64,000 nt of DNA from Thermohalobaculum sp039028795 (GTDB lineage Bacteria > Pseudomonadota > Alphaproteobacteria > Rhodobacterales > Rhodobacteraceae): assembly GCA_039028795.1 (NCBI GenBank), contig JBCCHJ010000001.1, forward strand, positions 182,999-246,998. Reading direction: 5' to 3'. Shown here in pieces: positions 34,615 to 42,637 of the stretch. The translations under genes and the position numbers were made by a program. Every line of letters begins with the position of its first letter. Positions within the stretch are counted from its first letter, which is position 1. The notes beneath the pieces were generated by a model. The model was not told the DNA's origin and ran no database searches. It saw nothing but the letters and a program-made list of their open reading frames with translations.

Positions 34615-36180
34615 ATGAGCACGATTGCAATCGATGAAGCTGCCGTCGTCATTATCGGCTCAGGCGCTGGTGGCGGCACCATGGCGTTCGAACTCACCAA
34701 GGCGGGTATTCCCTGCGTGGTTCTGGAAGCCGGACCTTGGATCAAACCCGAGGACTATGAGAACGACGAATGGGCAGCCTTCTTGCAGATGGCTTGGCTC
34801 GATGCGCGGTCGACTTCCGGGACATGGCGGGTGTCGAAGGACTTTTCTGGTTTGCCATGCTGGTTGGTGAAAGCGGTAGGAGGCACTACGACTCACTGGG
34901 CCGGTGCCACGCCCCGCTTCCTGGATTATGAGTTCAAAGCGGCAACCACTTACGGCGATGTTCCAGGGGCAAACCTTTTGGACTGGCCGATCGCGCTGTC
35001 GGATATGGAACCGTACTATGACGCAGCAGAAAAGGCGATTGGGTCGACCCACCGCCACGGGCGTCCGCCATTACCTGCAAACAACAACTATAAGGTTTTT
35101 GCCAACGGGGCCGAGCGGGTTGGGTACAAGCGCTATGCAACCGGACCCTATGGCACGAATGCCGAACCATATGATGGGCGCCCAGGATCGATCCAGGACG
35201 GTTTCAATTTCCAGGGCGACAAGAACCGGTCAAAGTGGAACACGGCCGTGCGGGAGATTCCGAGGGCGATCGACACTGGACTCTGTGATCTTCGCACAGA
35301 ATGCCACGCCGTCCGGATCACCCATGGCGCGGACGGAAAGGCCGATGCAGTTCTTTATGTAGACAAGGACGGCAACCTGCACCGCCAGGCAGCCAAAGTG
35401 GTCTGCGTCGCAGGCAACTCCATTGAAACCCCGCGCCTGTTACTGATGTCAGACTCGAATGCACACCCTAATGGGCTTGCAAATGGATCAGACCAGGTCG
35501 GGCGGAACTACATGCGCCACATGACCGGGTCTTGCTATGCGTGGTTCGACAAACCCGTGAAGATGTGGCGGGGTGAAACAATGGCTGGATTCATCGGTGA
35601 TGAGGTCACCAACAATCCCGACCGCGGCTTTGTCGGCGGTTACTATATGGAGACGATCTCGCTTGGCCCAGCCTTCCTGTCGAGTTTCATCGAGCCCGGC
35701 ATGTGGGGACCAGAGTTCGCCAATATGATGGACAATTACGCCAATATGGCGGGGATGTGGATCGTCGGCGAAGATATGCCCCAGGCGACCAACCGCGTGA
35801 CGCTGTCGGAGACCCTAAAGGATCAGCATGGGTTGCCTGCGCCGAATGTTCATTTCGATGACCACTCGAACGATGTCGCGATGCGCGCCTATGCATATGA
35901 GAAAGCCGAGGCGCTTTATAAATCAGTTGGGGCCATCGGCACGCATAGAACGCCACCCTATCCATCGACCCACAATCTAGGCACTTGCCGGATGAGCGAA
36001 AAGCCAGAGGACGGCGTGGTCAACAAATGGGGTGCCGCGCATGAGGTGCCTAACCTCTTCATCTCGGACGGTTCGGTTATGACCACAGGGGCGGCGGCGA
36101 ATCCAACGCTGACCATCGTGGCGCTGGCGATCCGTCAGGCCGAGCATCTGGCTGGCGAGTTGAAGGCTGGAAACCTCTGA
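34615..36180 (+). CDS. GMC-family FAD oxidoreductase
   Basis: 521 residues from ATG 34615 with no signal peptide. Dinucleotide motif VVIIGSGAGGGTMAFEL near the N-terminus; GGTTTHWAGATPRF, AGNSIETPRLLLMSD in the middle, and HNLGTCRMSEKPEDGVVN plus LFISDGSVMTTGAAANPTLTIVALAIR at the C-terminus, the GMC_C region with catalytic residues. Together with the Tat subunit it should form a periplasmic alcohol or sugar dehydrogenase. A cytochrome subunit, seen in many such complexes, is absent here, so the electron acceptor is unknown. Confidence 0.88.
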   Translation: MSTIAIDEAAVVIIGSGAGGGTMAFELTKAGIPCVVLEAGPWIKPEDYENDEWAAFLQMAWLDARSTSGTWRVSKDFSGLPCWLVKAVGGTTTHWAGATPRFLDYEFKAATTYGDVPGANLLDWPIALSDMEPYYDAAEKAIGSTHRHGRPPLPANNNYKVFANGAERVGYKRYATGPYGTNAEPYDGRPGSIQDGFNFQGDKNRSKWNTAVREIPRAIDTGLCDLRTECHAVRITHGADGKADAVLYVDKDGNLHRQAAKVVCVAGNSIETPRLLLMSDSNAHPNGLANGSDQVGRNYMRHMTGSCYAWFDKPVKMWRGETMAGFIGDEVTNNPDRGFVGGYYMETISLGPAFLSSFIEPGMWGPEFANMMDNYANMAGMWIVGEDMPQATNRVTLSETLKDQHGLPAPNVHFDDHSNDVAMRAYAYEKAEALYKSVGAIGTHRTPPYPSTHNLGTCRMSEKPEDGVVNKWGAAHEVPNLFISDGSVMTTGAAANPTLTIVALAIRQAEHLAGELKAGNL

Positions 36181-36189
36181 TCTGACAGG

Positions 36190-36216
36190 CAAGGGGGCGG
36201 AGATATAGCCCCCTTG
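36190..36216 (+). terminator. Strong hairpin after the GMC gene, possible terminator
   Basis: A perfect 9-bp stem pairs 36190-36198 with 36208-36216 around a 9-base loop, 10 bp after the stop. The following bases are not a proper T tract, so efficiency is uncertain; the repeat copy described next begins right behind it. Confidence 0.45.
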
Positions 36217-36238
36217 AGCTTGCTAAAATACTCCGGGA
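36214..36238 (-). repeat. Short intergenic repeat, copy B
   Basis: On the minus strand this reads TCCCGGAGTATTTT followed by GCAAGCT and AAGGG, nearly identical to copy A at 43614. It lies between the GMC terminator hairpin and the AsnC-domain gene. Two copies in inverted orientation mark the ends of a 7.4-kb block with the nitrogen cassette and the first thiamine genes. Confidence 0.6.
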
Positions 36239-36304
36239 CCGTCAGTGCAGGTGCCATTGGTTCGACACCCATTTGCGACAGGCAAAGCCCAAGAAAATGA
36301 AGTG

Positions 36305-36541
36305 TCAGAAGGCCTTAAAGGTCAGGGTCGTTAGCGTGCGCTCTATTCCCTCGATCTTGTGCAGGTTCGTGTTCACAAAGCGCCCGATATCGATATCGTC
36401 ATTGACGTAGAACTTCGCCATAAGATCGTATTCGCCGCTGGTCGAGAAGATCTCCGAGGCCAGTTCCGCATCGGCAATCTCTTCCGCAACATCATATGCG
36501 CGGCCTAAGTGACATTTAAAATGGACGAAAAAGCACTGCAT
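36305..36541 (-). CDS. Stand-alone Lrp/AsnC ligand-binding domain protein
   Basis: 78 residues, consisting only of the AsnC effector domain (AELASEIFSTSGEYDLMAKFYVND, IDIGRFVNTNLHKIEGIERT). No helix-turn-helix is present, so it cannot bind DNA alone; such proteins bind amino acids or associate with Lrp-type regulators. AGGAGGA precedes ATG 36541. It is the last gene of a minus-strand cassette starting at the ureohydrolase, 56 bp after the DUF1989 gene. Confidence 0.88.
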   Translation of the reverse strand: MQCFFVHFKCHLGRAYDVAEEIADAELASEIFSTSGEYDLMAKFYVNDDIDIGRFVNTNLHKIEGIERTLTTLTFKAF

Positions 36542-36597
36542 CGGGATCCTCCTGCGCTGGCACCCTAGCGTGGCCGGGGCGGGGGCTCAACGGGATT

Positions 36598-37215
36598 TCA
36601 GGGCCGCCACCGGATCACTTGTATCGGCGTGGGTCCGTTGGTTCCGGTGGCATCGTTCAGTTCTTCGGGGCAGTTCGACAGCACCGCGATTACCGGCATC
36701 TCAGCGCGTAGGTCCACATAGTCCCCGGGCATAGACTGGCTGTCGGTGATCTGCGCCGCGCCATCCGGACCAATAGGCACGTTCATAAAGAAGTTCACAT
36801 TGGGCATGATCAACTCGCGCCCAATGCTATGGCGGGCGCATTCGCGTTCAAAATTACGCTGGCAGCATTCGGGATTTGTCTTGCCGTAGCGCACCATGTC
36901 GATTTCGAAACTGCAGCATCCGAAAATCGTGTCATGGCCGCCGCAACTGTCATGCGTCACGGTCATCATAGGCCGGGCAAGGTTGGATCTTAGGATCGAG
37001 CCTTCACCGATGAAGATCTGCTTTGGCGCTTTGATCGTGTTGGGGGCATGGTAGCGCTCGGTCGGATCGTCTGCGTTAAAACAAAGGAAATCTACGGCTT
37101 GCTGGCCCTCTAGATCGATAATGCGCAACATCTCTCCGGCCTCCATCCGGGCCGACCAGGGCGCGCGCGGCGGGACGATAGAGTCCTCTATGATGTGGCC
37201 ATCGGGATCAGACAT
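36598..37215 (-). CDS. DUF1989 (urea carboxylase-associated) protein
   Basis: 205 residues. GEMLRIIDLEGQQAVDFLCFNAD, SYH-like block ERYHAPNTIKA and THDSCGGHDTIFGCCSFEID are DUF1989 signatures; cysteines and His in HDSCGGHD suit metal binding. The family includes the CgdA/CgdB subunits of carboxyguanidine deiminase and proteins beside urea carboxylase. Only one such gene is here, and no carboxylase or allophanate hydrolase is seen. Its start overlaps the amidase stop by 8 bp. Confidence 0.85.
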   Translation of the reverse strand: MSDPDGHIIEDSIVPPRAPWSARMEAGEMLRIIDLEGQQAVDFLCFNADDPTERYHAPNTIKAPKQIFIGEGSILRSNLARPMMTVTHDSCGGHDTIFGCCSFEIDMVRYGKTNPECCQRNFERECARHSIGRELIMPNVNFFMNVPIGPDGAAQITDSQSMPGDYVDLRAEMPVIAVLSNCPEELNDATGTNGPTPIQVIRWRP

Positions 37216-38146
37216 CCACCAAGTCCTTGGCGATCATACAGTGGATGCCCTTGGACCCATTCACCGTTTGGGTCACCCTTAGGTCAGCGGCAAGCGAACA
37301 TAGGGTATAGGCGTCCTCCCGGCTGAGGCCGCGTTTTTCGCCCAGCAAACGGATCATATCGCGCAGCGCCATGACCACGCATTGGTCCAGGTCCGGGTCG
37401 AGCCCCATGGTGATATAGTGCGCCGGCGTTTCGGCTCTGGGATAGGCGAGATCAGCGCCCTTGTGCAGGTGGAATTCGAAAGTGCCGGTCAGCGCGGTTT
37501 CGATGGCTGTTACGTTGACCTCGCCATCCCCTTGGGTGCCATGCCCGTCGCCGGTTGAGAACAGCGCACCTTCCACGAATACTGGCAGGTAAAGCGTAGC
37601 TCCCGGACCGAGTTCTTTATTATCCAGATTGCCGCCATGGGCGCGCGGCACGATCGAGGTGATATCACCCCAAGGCGCTGGCGGGGCAACGCCCATCACG
37701 CCGAAGAACGGATTGAGAGGCAGATCCAGTCCCCAAGGCAGACGACCTGTCATTTTTCCGGCATCTATTGGGATATTGGTGTGATAGGGTTCCGGAAAAT
37801 CATCGGGCAGCGTTCCAGCCAGAGGGCGGATGAAGTTCCAACCCCAGTCCTGGTGCAGTTGCACATCTTGGATGCGCACCTCCAGAACGTCGCCCGGCAG
37901 AGCACCGCGTACTTCCACCGGCCCCGTTAGAATGTGCCCTGGAAGTTTACGTTCTGACCGGGCATGGATCTCCAGCAGTTCCGGCGGGACGTGGAACCCA
38001 TCGCCGGGCAAGACCTCCGGTCCGCCTGAGAGTGCTTCGATTGTCACGGTGTCACCGCTGTCGACCGTCAGAACGGGGGGCAATGATGCGCTAAACCAGC
38101 CCCAATGGCATGTCTCGACGCTGGACTTGAGATGGTGGTGGGCCAT
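37208..38146 (-). CDS. fmdA: Acetamidase/formamidase family protein (FmdA)
   Basis: 312 residues, usual length. Starts MAHHHLKSSVETCHWGWF; VEVRGALPGDVLEVRIQDV, FFGVMGVAPPAPWGDITSIVPR, NLDNKELGPGATLYLPVFV and FSTGDGHGTQGDGEVN form the conserved active-site blocks. Family members hydrolyse formamide, acetamide or short amides to ammonia and an acid. It begins 9 bp after the ureohydrolase gene, so the two enzymes probably act on the same nitrogen compound or its product. Confidence 0.9.
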   Translation of the reverse strand: MAHHHLKSSVETCHWGWFSASLPPVLTVDSGDTVTIEALSGGPEVLPGDGFHVPPELLEIHARSERKLPGHILTGPVEVRGALPGDVLEVRIQDVQLHQDWGWNFIRPLAGTLPDDFPEPYHTNIPIDAGKMTGRLPWGLDLPLNPFFGVMGVAPPAPWGDITSIVPRAHGGNLDNKELGPGATLYLPVFVEGALFSTGDGHGTQGDGEVNVTAIETALTGTFEFHLHKGADLAYPRAETPAHYITMGLDPDLDQCVVMALRDMIRLLGEKRGLSREDAYTLCSLAADLRVTQTVNGSKGIHCMIAKDLVDV

Positions 38147-38155
38147 GGTTTTCCC

Positions 38156-39085
38156 TCAGGAGTTTGCGGCGATGCGCACGACATTGCAGATGATACGGGC
38201 GATGTTCAGGGCCCCAATGCCGTCGACATCACGTTCGGGCATAAACTCAGCGACCTCAAATCCTGCCAGGCGGCCTGTGGCGGCTGCTCCGTCGATCAGG
38301 TTGACCACATCCCAATAGGACAGGCCCCCTGGCGCACGGCCGATGGCGGCGGGCACGATGGACGGGTCCAGGCCATCCACATCTAGGCAAACCACGACAT
38401 TTGCGCCAGCGGGGATCAAATCCAACGGGCCCTGAGTGCCATCCCGTGCGATGTCTCGGGCCGGGAAGAACGTGACCCCCCAGGCTTTTGCATCGTCGAC
38501 ATCCGAGGGGCGCGCCGAACCCTGGGACCGCATGCCGACCTGGATGATCCGCTCGACATGGTCCATTTCCGAGGCCCGGCGCATCCCTGACGACAGGCCT
38601 AATCGCTCGCTCCGCACCTCGTCGCGCCAGTCAATATGGGCGTCGATTTGCAGGATCGTGATCGGGCCATGCCCGTCATAGGCCTGCAGGAACGGGATCG
38701 GCAGGCTGTCATCCCCACCTATCAGGATCGGGACAGTCCCGGCATCCAGCATGGATTTGACGGCCGACTGGACCCGCACCCGATTGGTCGCGAAATCATC
38801 CACGTCGAAGGGCAGATCCCCGCAATCGATGACATTGGGCACGTCTGGAAAGGCAAGGCCACCATAATCGAAGTCATAGTGTTCCAGGATCGCGGCGTCT
38901 CCTGCGATGGCGGCGCGGATCGCCGCGGGGCCGCCTGCACAATAATTTCCGACCGAGGCATAAGGCGTCACACCGGGGACGCCCAGGATCGCGCCCTTGG
39001 CTGGATCGCCCGGCGTGCCCATGGGCAGGCCTTGGAAGGTGCCCACATCAATCGCGCTGCCGAACATCTTTGCAATGTCTGCCAT
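38156..39085 (-). CDS. Ureohydrolase (agmatinase/guanidinase family) with Asp in place of the first His ligand
   Basis: 309 residues of the arginase/agmatinase fold. Metal-ligand motifs are LIGGDDSLPIP (normally GGDHS, so the first His is Asp), QIDAHIDWRD (DAHxD present) and VVCLDVDGLDPSIVPA (DxDxxDP present). It should release urea from a guanidino compound. GGAGG stands before ATG 39085. It leads the minus-strand cassette and is transcribed away from the TPP riboswitch. Whether the substrate is agmatine, guanidinobutyrate, guanidine or another compound cannot be told; the context with amidase and DUF1989 suggests guanidine-type nitrogen scavenging. Confidence 0.82.
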   Translation of the reverse strand: MADIAKMFGSAIDVGTFQGLPMGTPGDPAKGAILGVPGVTPYASVGNYCAGGPAAIRAAIAGDAAILEHYDFDYGGLAFPDVPNVIDCGDLPFDVDDFATNRVRVQSAVKSMLDAGTVPILIGGDDSLPIPFLQAYDGHGPITILQIDAHIDWRDEVRSERLGLSSGMRRASEMDHVERIIQVGMRSQGSARPSDVDDAKAWGVTFFPARDIARDGTQGPLDLIPAGANVVVCLDVDGLDPSIVPAAIGRAPGGLSYWDVVNLIDGAAATGRLAGFEVAEFMPERDVDGIGALNIARIICNVVRIAANS

Positions 39086-39142
39086 CGCGTATCCCTCCTT
39101 CGGTCACAAAACGGTTGCCTGATCGGCCCGCTGGGATTAACT

Positions 39143-39231
39143 GTTCCCTATCCGTTGGGGTGCCCGCAAGGGCTGAGAGTTCGAAAGACCAACCCATCGA
39201 ACCTGATCCGGGCAGTGCCGGCGTAGGGAAC
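39143..39231 (+). promoter_or_regulatory. TPP riboswitch (THI element)
   Basis: All hallmark pieces occur in order: P1 closed by 39143-39150 pairing with 39224-39231 (8 bp perfect), GGGGTGCCC with CTGAGAG at 39173-39179, and ACCTGATCCGG ... CCGGCGTAGGGAA at 39201-39230. A hairpin at 39233-39251 (GGTTTTCG with CGAAACC, one bulge) may be the expression platform. It should repress the thiD operon when thiamine pyrophosphate is plentiful. Confidence 0.97.
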
Positions 39232-39283
39232 GGGTTTTCGAATGCGAAACCGACCTTAGGCCCCGCCCGTGGTGGAGAGCCTT

Positions 39284-40072
39284 ATGACGGCGATAGCACT
39301 GACCATTGCAGGGTCCGACAGTGGCGGTGGTGCCGGGATTCAGGCCGACCTGAAGGCGTTTTCCGCGCTTGGGGCCTATGGCGCTTCGGTGATTACCGCG
39401 ATCACGGCTCAGAATACCAAGGCGGTGACCGCAGTTCACACCGTCCCGGTGGATGTGGTAGGGGCTCAGATCAAGGCGGTGCTGGACGACCTGGACGTCA
39501 AAGCGATCAAGATCGGCATGTTGTTTTCGCCCGAATTGATCCAGACGGTCGCGAATGGTTTGGCCGCTTTCGACGGGCCGGTGGTGCTGGACCCGGTCAT
39601 GATCGCGAAATCCGGGGATGCCTTGCTGCAGGACGCAGCCGTGTCGGCATTGTGCGAGATTTTGATCCCACGCGCCGATCTTGTCACCCCGAACCTGCCC
39701 GAGGCCGAGCGTCTGACCGGTGTTGATGCCGGGGCAGATCCGGATGCCGCGGCCAGGGCGCTGGCGGGTCTTGGCGCAATGGCCGTGCTGATCAAGGGCG
39801 GCCATGGCGACGGCCCTGTGTGCCGTGACACGTTGTATCTGGACGGAAAGGCGCACAGCATGGATGCCCCGCGCATCGCCACGGGCAACACGCATGGTAC
39901 GGGTTGCACCTATTCCTCGGCCATTGTGGCGGGGCTGGCCAAGGGACGACGCTTGCCGGATGCGGTGGCCCAGGCGCATGCCTATCTGCACGGCGCGATC
40001 ATCGCCGCCGATCAGCTTAGCATCGGGCAGGGCCATGGCCCGGTCCATCATTTCCACGAGTTATGGCGATGA
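39284..40072 (+). CDS. thiD: Hydroxymethylpyrimidine / phosphomethylpyrimidine kinase
   Basis: 262 residues. TAIALTIAGSDSGGGAGIQADLKAF is the ThiD N-terminus; KIGMLFSPELI and NTHGTGCTYSSAIVAGLAKG are the phosphate-binding blocks. It phosphorylates HMP and then HMP-P to HMP-PP for coupling to thiazole. ATG 39284 has GGAG upstream; GTG 39269 in frame has none. First gene behind the TPP riboswitch, ATGA-coupled to thiO. Confidence 0.96.
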   Translation: MTAIALTIAGSDSGGGAGIQADLKAFSALGAYGASVITAITAQNTKAVTAVHTVPVDVVGAQIKAVLDDLDVKAIKIGMLFSPELIQTVANGLAAFDGPVVLDPVMIAKSGDALLQDAAVSALCEILIPRADLVTPNLPEAERLTGVDAGADPDAAARALAGLGAMAVLIKGGHGDGPVCRDTLYLDGKAHSMDAPRIATGNTHGTGCTYSSAIVAGLAKGRRLPDAVAQAHAYLHGAIIAADQLSIGQGHGPVHHFHELWR

Positions 40073-41061
40073 CGGTCACAGTCATAGGTGCGGGGGTTGC
40101 CGGGTTATGTGTGGCGACTGAACTGGTCCGCCGTGCGACTTCCGTGCAGATCTTGGACCAAGTCGTTGAACCTGGGCCGCACGCCTGTTCCTGGTGGGCG
40201 GGCGGCATGCTGGCCCCGTTCTGCGAAGGCGAAAGCGCCGAGGAACCAGTGGTTCGCCTGGGGCAATCGGCCGCCGACTGGTGGGAAGGGCAGGGCGTCA
40301 CGGTGCAACGGCATGGGTCCCTGGTGATGGCGATGGGCCGCGACCGTAAAGAATTGGACCGGTTCGCCCGGCGAACCCAAGGGGCCCAGGCAATCGGCGT
40401 GGACCGGATCGCCGAGCTGGAACCCGACCTGGCAGATCGCGCGCCGCGTGCGTTGTTCTTTGCAGACGAGGCGCACTTGGACCCACGTCTGGCTTTGGCG
40501 GCTTTGCAAGAAAGGCTTGCCGCACAGGGTGTCGCTGTCCAGCAAGCCGATCCGCCCGCGACCGGTCCGGTCATCGACTGCAGGGGTCTCTCTGCCCGCG
40601 ATGCCTTGACCGACCTGCGCGGCGTCAAGGGCGAAATGCTGATCCTGCGCTGCCCAGATGTCAGACTGAACCGACCCGTGCGCCTGCTGCACCCACGTAT
40701 TCCACTTTACATCGTCCCGCGCGGCGAGGGCATTTTCATGCTGGGCGCCACGGTGATCGAGGCGACAGAGCGAAGCCGCATCACCGCCCGCTCGATGCTG
40801 GAAATGCTCAGCGCTGCCTACGCGCTGCACCCGGCCTTTGGCGAGGCCGAGATCCTGGAAATCGGCACCGATGCCCGGCCTGCCTTTCCCGATAACCTGC
40901 CGCGCATCCGCCGGCGGGGGCGTGTGACCTATGCCAATGGCTTGTTCCGCCACGGCTTCCTGCTAGCGCCCGCGCTGGCGATGCAGGTGGCTGATCTGGT
41001 TCTGGACAACAAACGACCGGAGTTCTGTGATGAAGATCATCCTGAACGGGGAGCCGCGTGA
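40069..41061 (+). CDS. thiO: Glycine oxidase ThiO
   Basis: About 330 residues. FAD motif VTVIGAGVAGLCVATEL, SWWAGGMLAPFCEGE (typical of ThiO), GVKGEMLILRCPDVRLNRPVRLL and a C-terminal RHGFLLAPALAMQVAD. It oxidises glycine to iminoglycine, the source of dehydroglycine for thiazole formation in aerobes that lack ThiH. ATG 40069 overlaps the thiD stop as ATGA; ATG 40063 is an alternative. Its 3' end overlaps thiS by 32 bp. Confidence 0.93.
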   Translation: MTVTVIGAGVAGLCVATELVRRATSVQILDQVVEPGPHACSWWAGGMLAPFCEGESAEEPVVRLGQSAADWWEGQGVTVQRHGSLVMAMGRDRKELDRFARRTQGAQAIGVDRIAELEPDLADRAPRALFFADEAHLDPRLALAALQERLAAQGVAVQQADPPATGPVIDCRGLSARDALTDLRGVKGEMLILRCPDVRLNRPVRLLHPRIPLYIVPRGEGIFMLGATVIEATERSRITARSMLEMLSAAYALHPAFGEAEILEIGTDARPAFPDNLPRIRRRGRVTYANGLFRHGFLLAPALAMQVADLVLDNKRPEFCDEDHPERGAA

Positions 41062-41227
41062 CGTGACTGCGTCGCGGCTCAGCGATCTGATGGAGGAGCT
41101 TGGCTTTGCCGGGGCAAAAGTGGCGACCGCGGTAAATGAAGACTTCGTACCGGCTGGTGCGCGGGCCCAAACGAAGCTGGCAGAGGGCGACCGATTAGAG
41201 GTTTTGGCCCCAATGCAAGGGGGCTAG
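41030..41227 (+). CDS. thiS: Sulfur-carrier protein ThiS
   Basis: 65 residues ending APMQGG, the Gly-Gly tail adenylated and thiocarboxylated for sulfur transfer. Starts MKIILNGEPRDV, a ubiquitin-like beta grasp. ATG 41030 follows CGGAG. Overlaps the thiO end. The activating ThiF gene is not in the window and must be elsewhere or replaced. Confidence 0.94.
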   Translation: MKIILNGEPRDVTASRLSDLMEELGFAGAKVATAVNEDFVPAGARAQTKLAEGDRLEVLAPMQGG

Positions 41228-41231
41228 GCGT

Positions 41232-42008
41232 ATGGTGATGCGCGGCTTCTACGGTCATACTCTGGCGAATCCGCTGATGCTGGGCACGGCGGGGTATCCG
41301 TCTCCCGCGATCCTGGCAGAGGCGTTCCGGGCCTCAAATGCCGCCGTGGCGACGGTATCGCTGCGCCGGGAATCCGCGGGCGGTGCGGGCCAGGATTTCT
41401 GGGCGATGATCCGCGATCTCGGCATCCCGGTCTTGCCCAACACCGCAGGCTGCCACACGGTCAAAGAGGCCGTCACCACCGCCCATATGGCGCGCGAAGT
41501 CTTCGACACCCCTTGGGTCAAGCTGGAAGTCATCGGCCACACAGACAGTTTGCAACCGGATGTCTTCGGTCTGGTCGAGGCTGCCCGGGTGCTGACCGAA
41601 GAGGGGTTTCAGGTCTTTCCGTACACAACCGACGATCTGATCGTTGCCGAAAAGCTGTTGACCGCGGGTTGCGAGGTTTTGATGCCCTGGGGTGCACCGA
41701 TCGGCTCTGGCTTGGGTTTGAACAATCCTTATGGTCTCCGCGCGATGCGCGCCGAATTCCCCGATGTGCCATTGGTGGTGGATGCGGGGATTGGCCTGCC
41801 GTCCCATGCGGCCCAGGCCATGGAACTGGGGTTCGATGCCGTTCTGTTGAACACCGCCGTCGCCCAAGCGGGTGATCCTGCGAAAATGGCCAAGGCCATG
41901 GCGGAGGCGGCCTTGGCCGGTCAGGCCGCGTTTGTCGCCGACCCCATGGAACCACGGGATATGGCCGAGCCCTCAACGCCGGTCATCGGAAAGGGGTTTT
42001 TGGAATGA
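41232..42008 (+). CDS. thiG: Thiazole synthase
   Basis: 258 residues. The Schiff-base Lys is in WVKLEVIGHTD; further blocks are FQVFPYTTDDLIVAEKL, LMPWGAPIGSGLGLNNP and VVDAGIGLPSHAAQAMELG, all classical ThiG. It joins DXP, the ThiS thiocarboxylate and iminoglycine to the thiazole phosphate. ATG 41232 is 4 bp after thiS; the stop overlaps the thiE start as ATGA. Confidence 0.97.
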   Translation: MVMRGFYGHTLANPLMLGTAGYPSPAILAEAFRASNAAVATVSLRRESAGGAGQDFWAMIRDLGIPVLPNTAGCHTVKEAVTTAHMAREVFDTPWVKLEVIGHTDSLQPDVFGLVEAARVLTEEGFQVFPYTTDDLIVAEKLLTAGCEVLMPWGAPIGSGLGLNNPYGLRAMRAEFPDVPLVVDAGIGLPSHAAQAMELGFDAVLLNTAVAQAGDPAKMAKAMAEAALAGQAAFVADPMEPRDMAEPSTPVIGKGFLE

Positions 42009-42634
42009 GCCTACGCCGTCAACCGCTGGATCCGTTCTATCCGATCTTCGATCATACGGATTGGCTGCATCGTCTGCTGCCCTTGGGCATCAAGCTGGTG
42101 CAGTTGCGGATCAAGGATATGGCTGAAGCCGATCTGCGCAGTCAGATCGCCGAGGCCAGGGACCTTTGCCGCGCGCATGACTGCCAACTGATCGTCAACG
42201 ACTATTGGCAGATCGCCATGGACCTGGACTGTGATTTCATCCACCTCGGCCAAGAAGATCTGGATGAGGCTGACCTGCCCGCGATCCGCCGGGCTGGCCT
42301 GCGCCTGGGCGTGTCGACCCATGATCCGGCGGAACTGTATCGCGGCCTGTCGGTCGACCCGGACTACATCGCCCTGGGCCCGGTATATCCAACCATTCTG
42401 AAGCAGATGAAATGGGACCCGCAGGGCCTGGACCGCGTCACCGAATGGAAACGCCTGGTGGGCGGCATCCCCCTTTGTGCGATTGGCGGCATGACTGCAG
42501 ACCGCGCGCCGGGCGCTTTGGCCGCTGGGGCCGATATCGTCTCTGTCGTCACCGACATTACTCTGAACACGGATCCGGAAGCCCGGGTCAAAGACTGGAT
42601 CGCCGCAACTGATGCGGCCCGACAAAGAGGATAA
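42005..42634 (+). CDS. thiE: Thiamine phosphate synthase
   Basis: 209 residues. QLIVNDYWQIAMDLDCDFIHLGQEDL is the ThiE core block binding the pyrophosphate, and YIALGPVYPT, CAIGGMTADRAPGALAAGADIVSVV complete it. It couples HMP-PP and thiazole phosphate. Starts inside the thiG stop and is followed 3 bp later by thiY. ThiC and ThiL are not in the window, so pyrimidine may come in through uptake. Confidence 0.96.
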   Translation: MSLRRQPLDPFYPIFDHTDWLHRLLPLGIKLVQLRIKDMAEADLRSQIAEARDLCRAHDCQLIVNDYWQIAMDLDCDFIHLGQEDLDEADLPAIRRAGLRLGVSTHDPAELYRGLSVDPDYIALGPVYPTILKQMKWDPQGLDRVTEWKRLVGGIPLCAIGGMTADRAPGALAAGADIVSVVTDITLNTDPEARVKDWIAATDAARQRG

Positions 42635-42637
42635 GAC

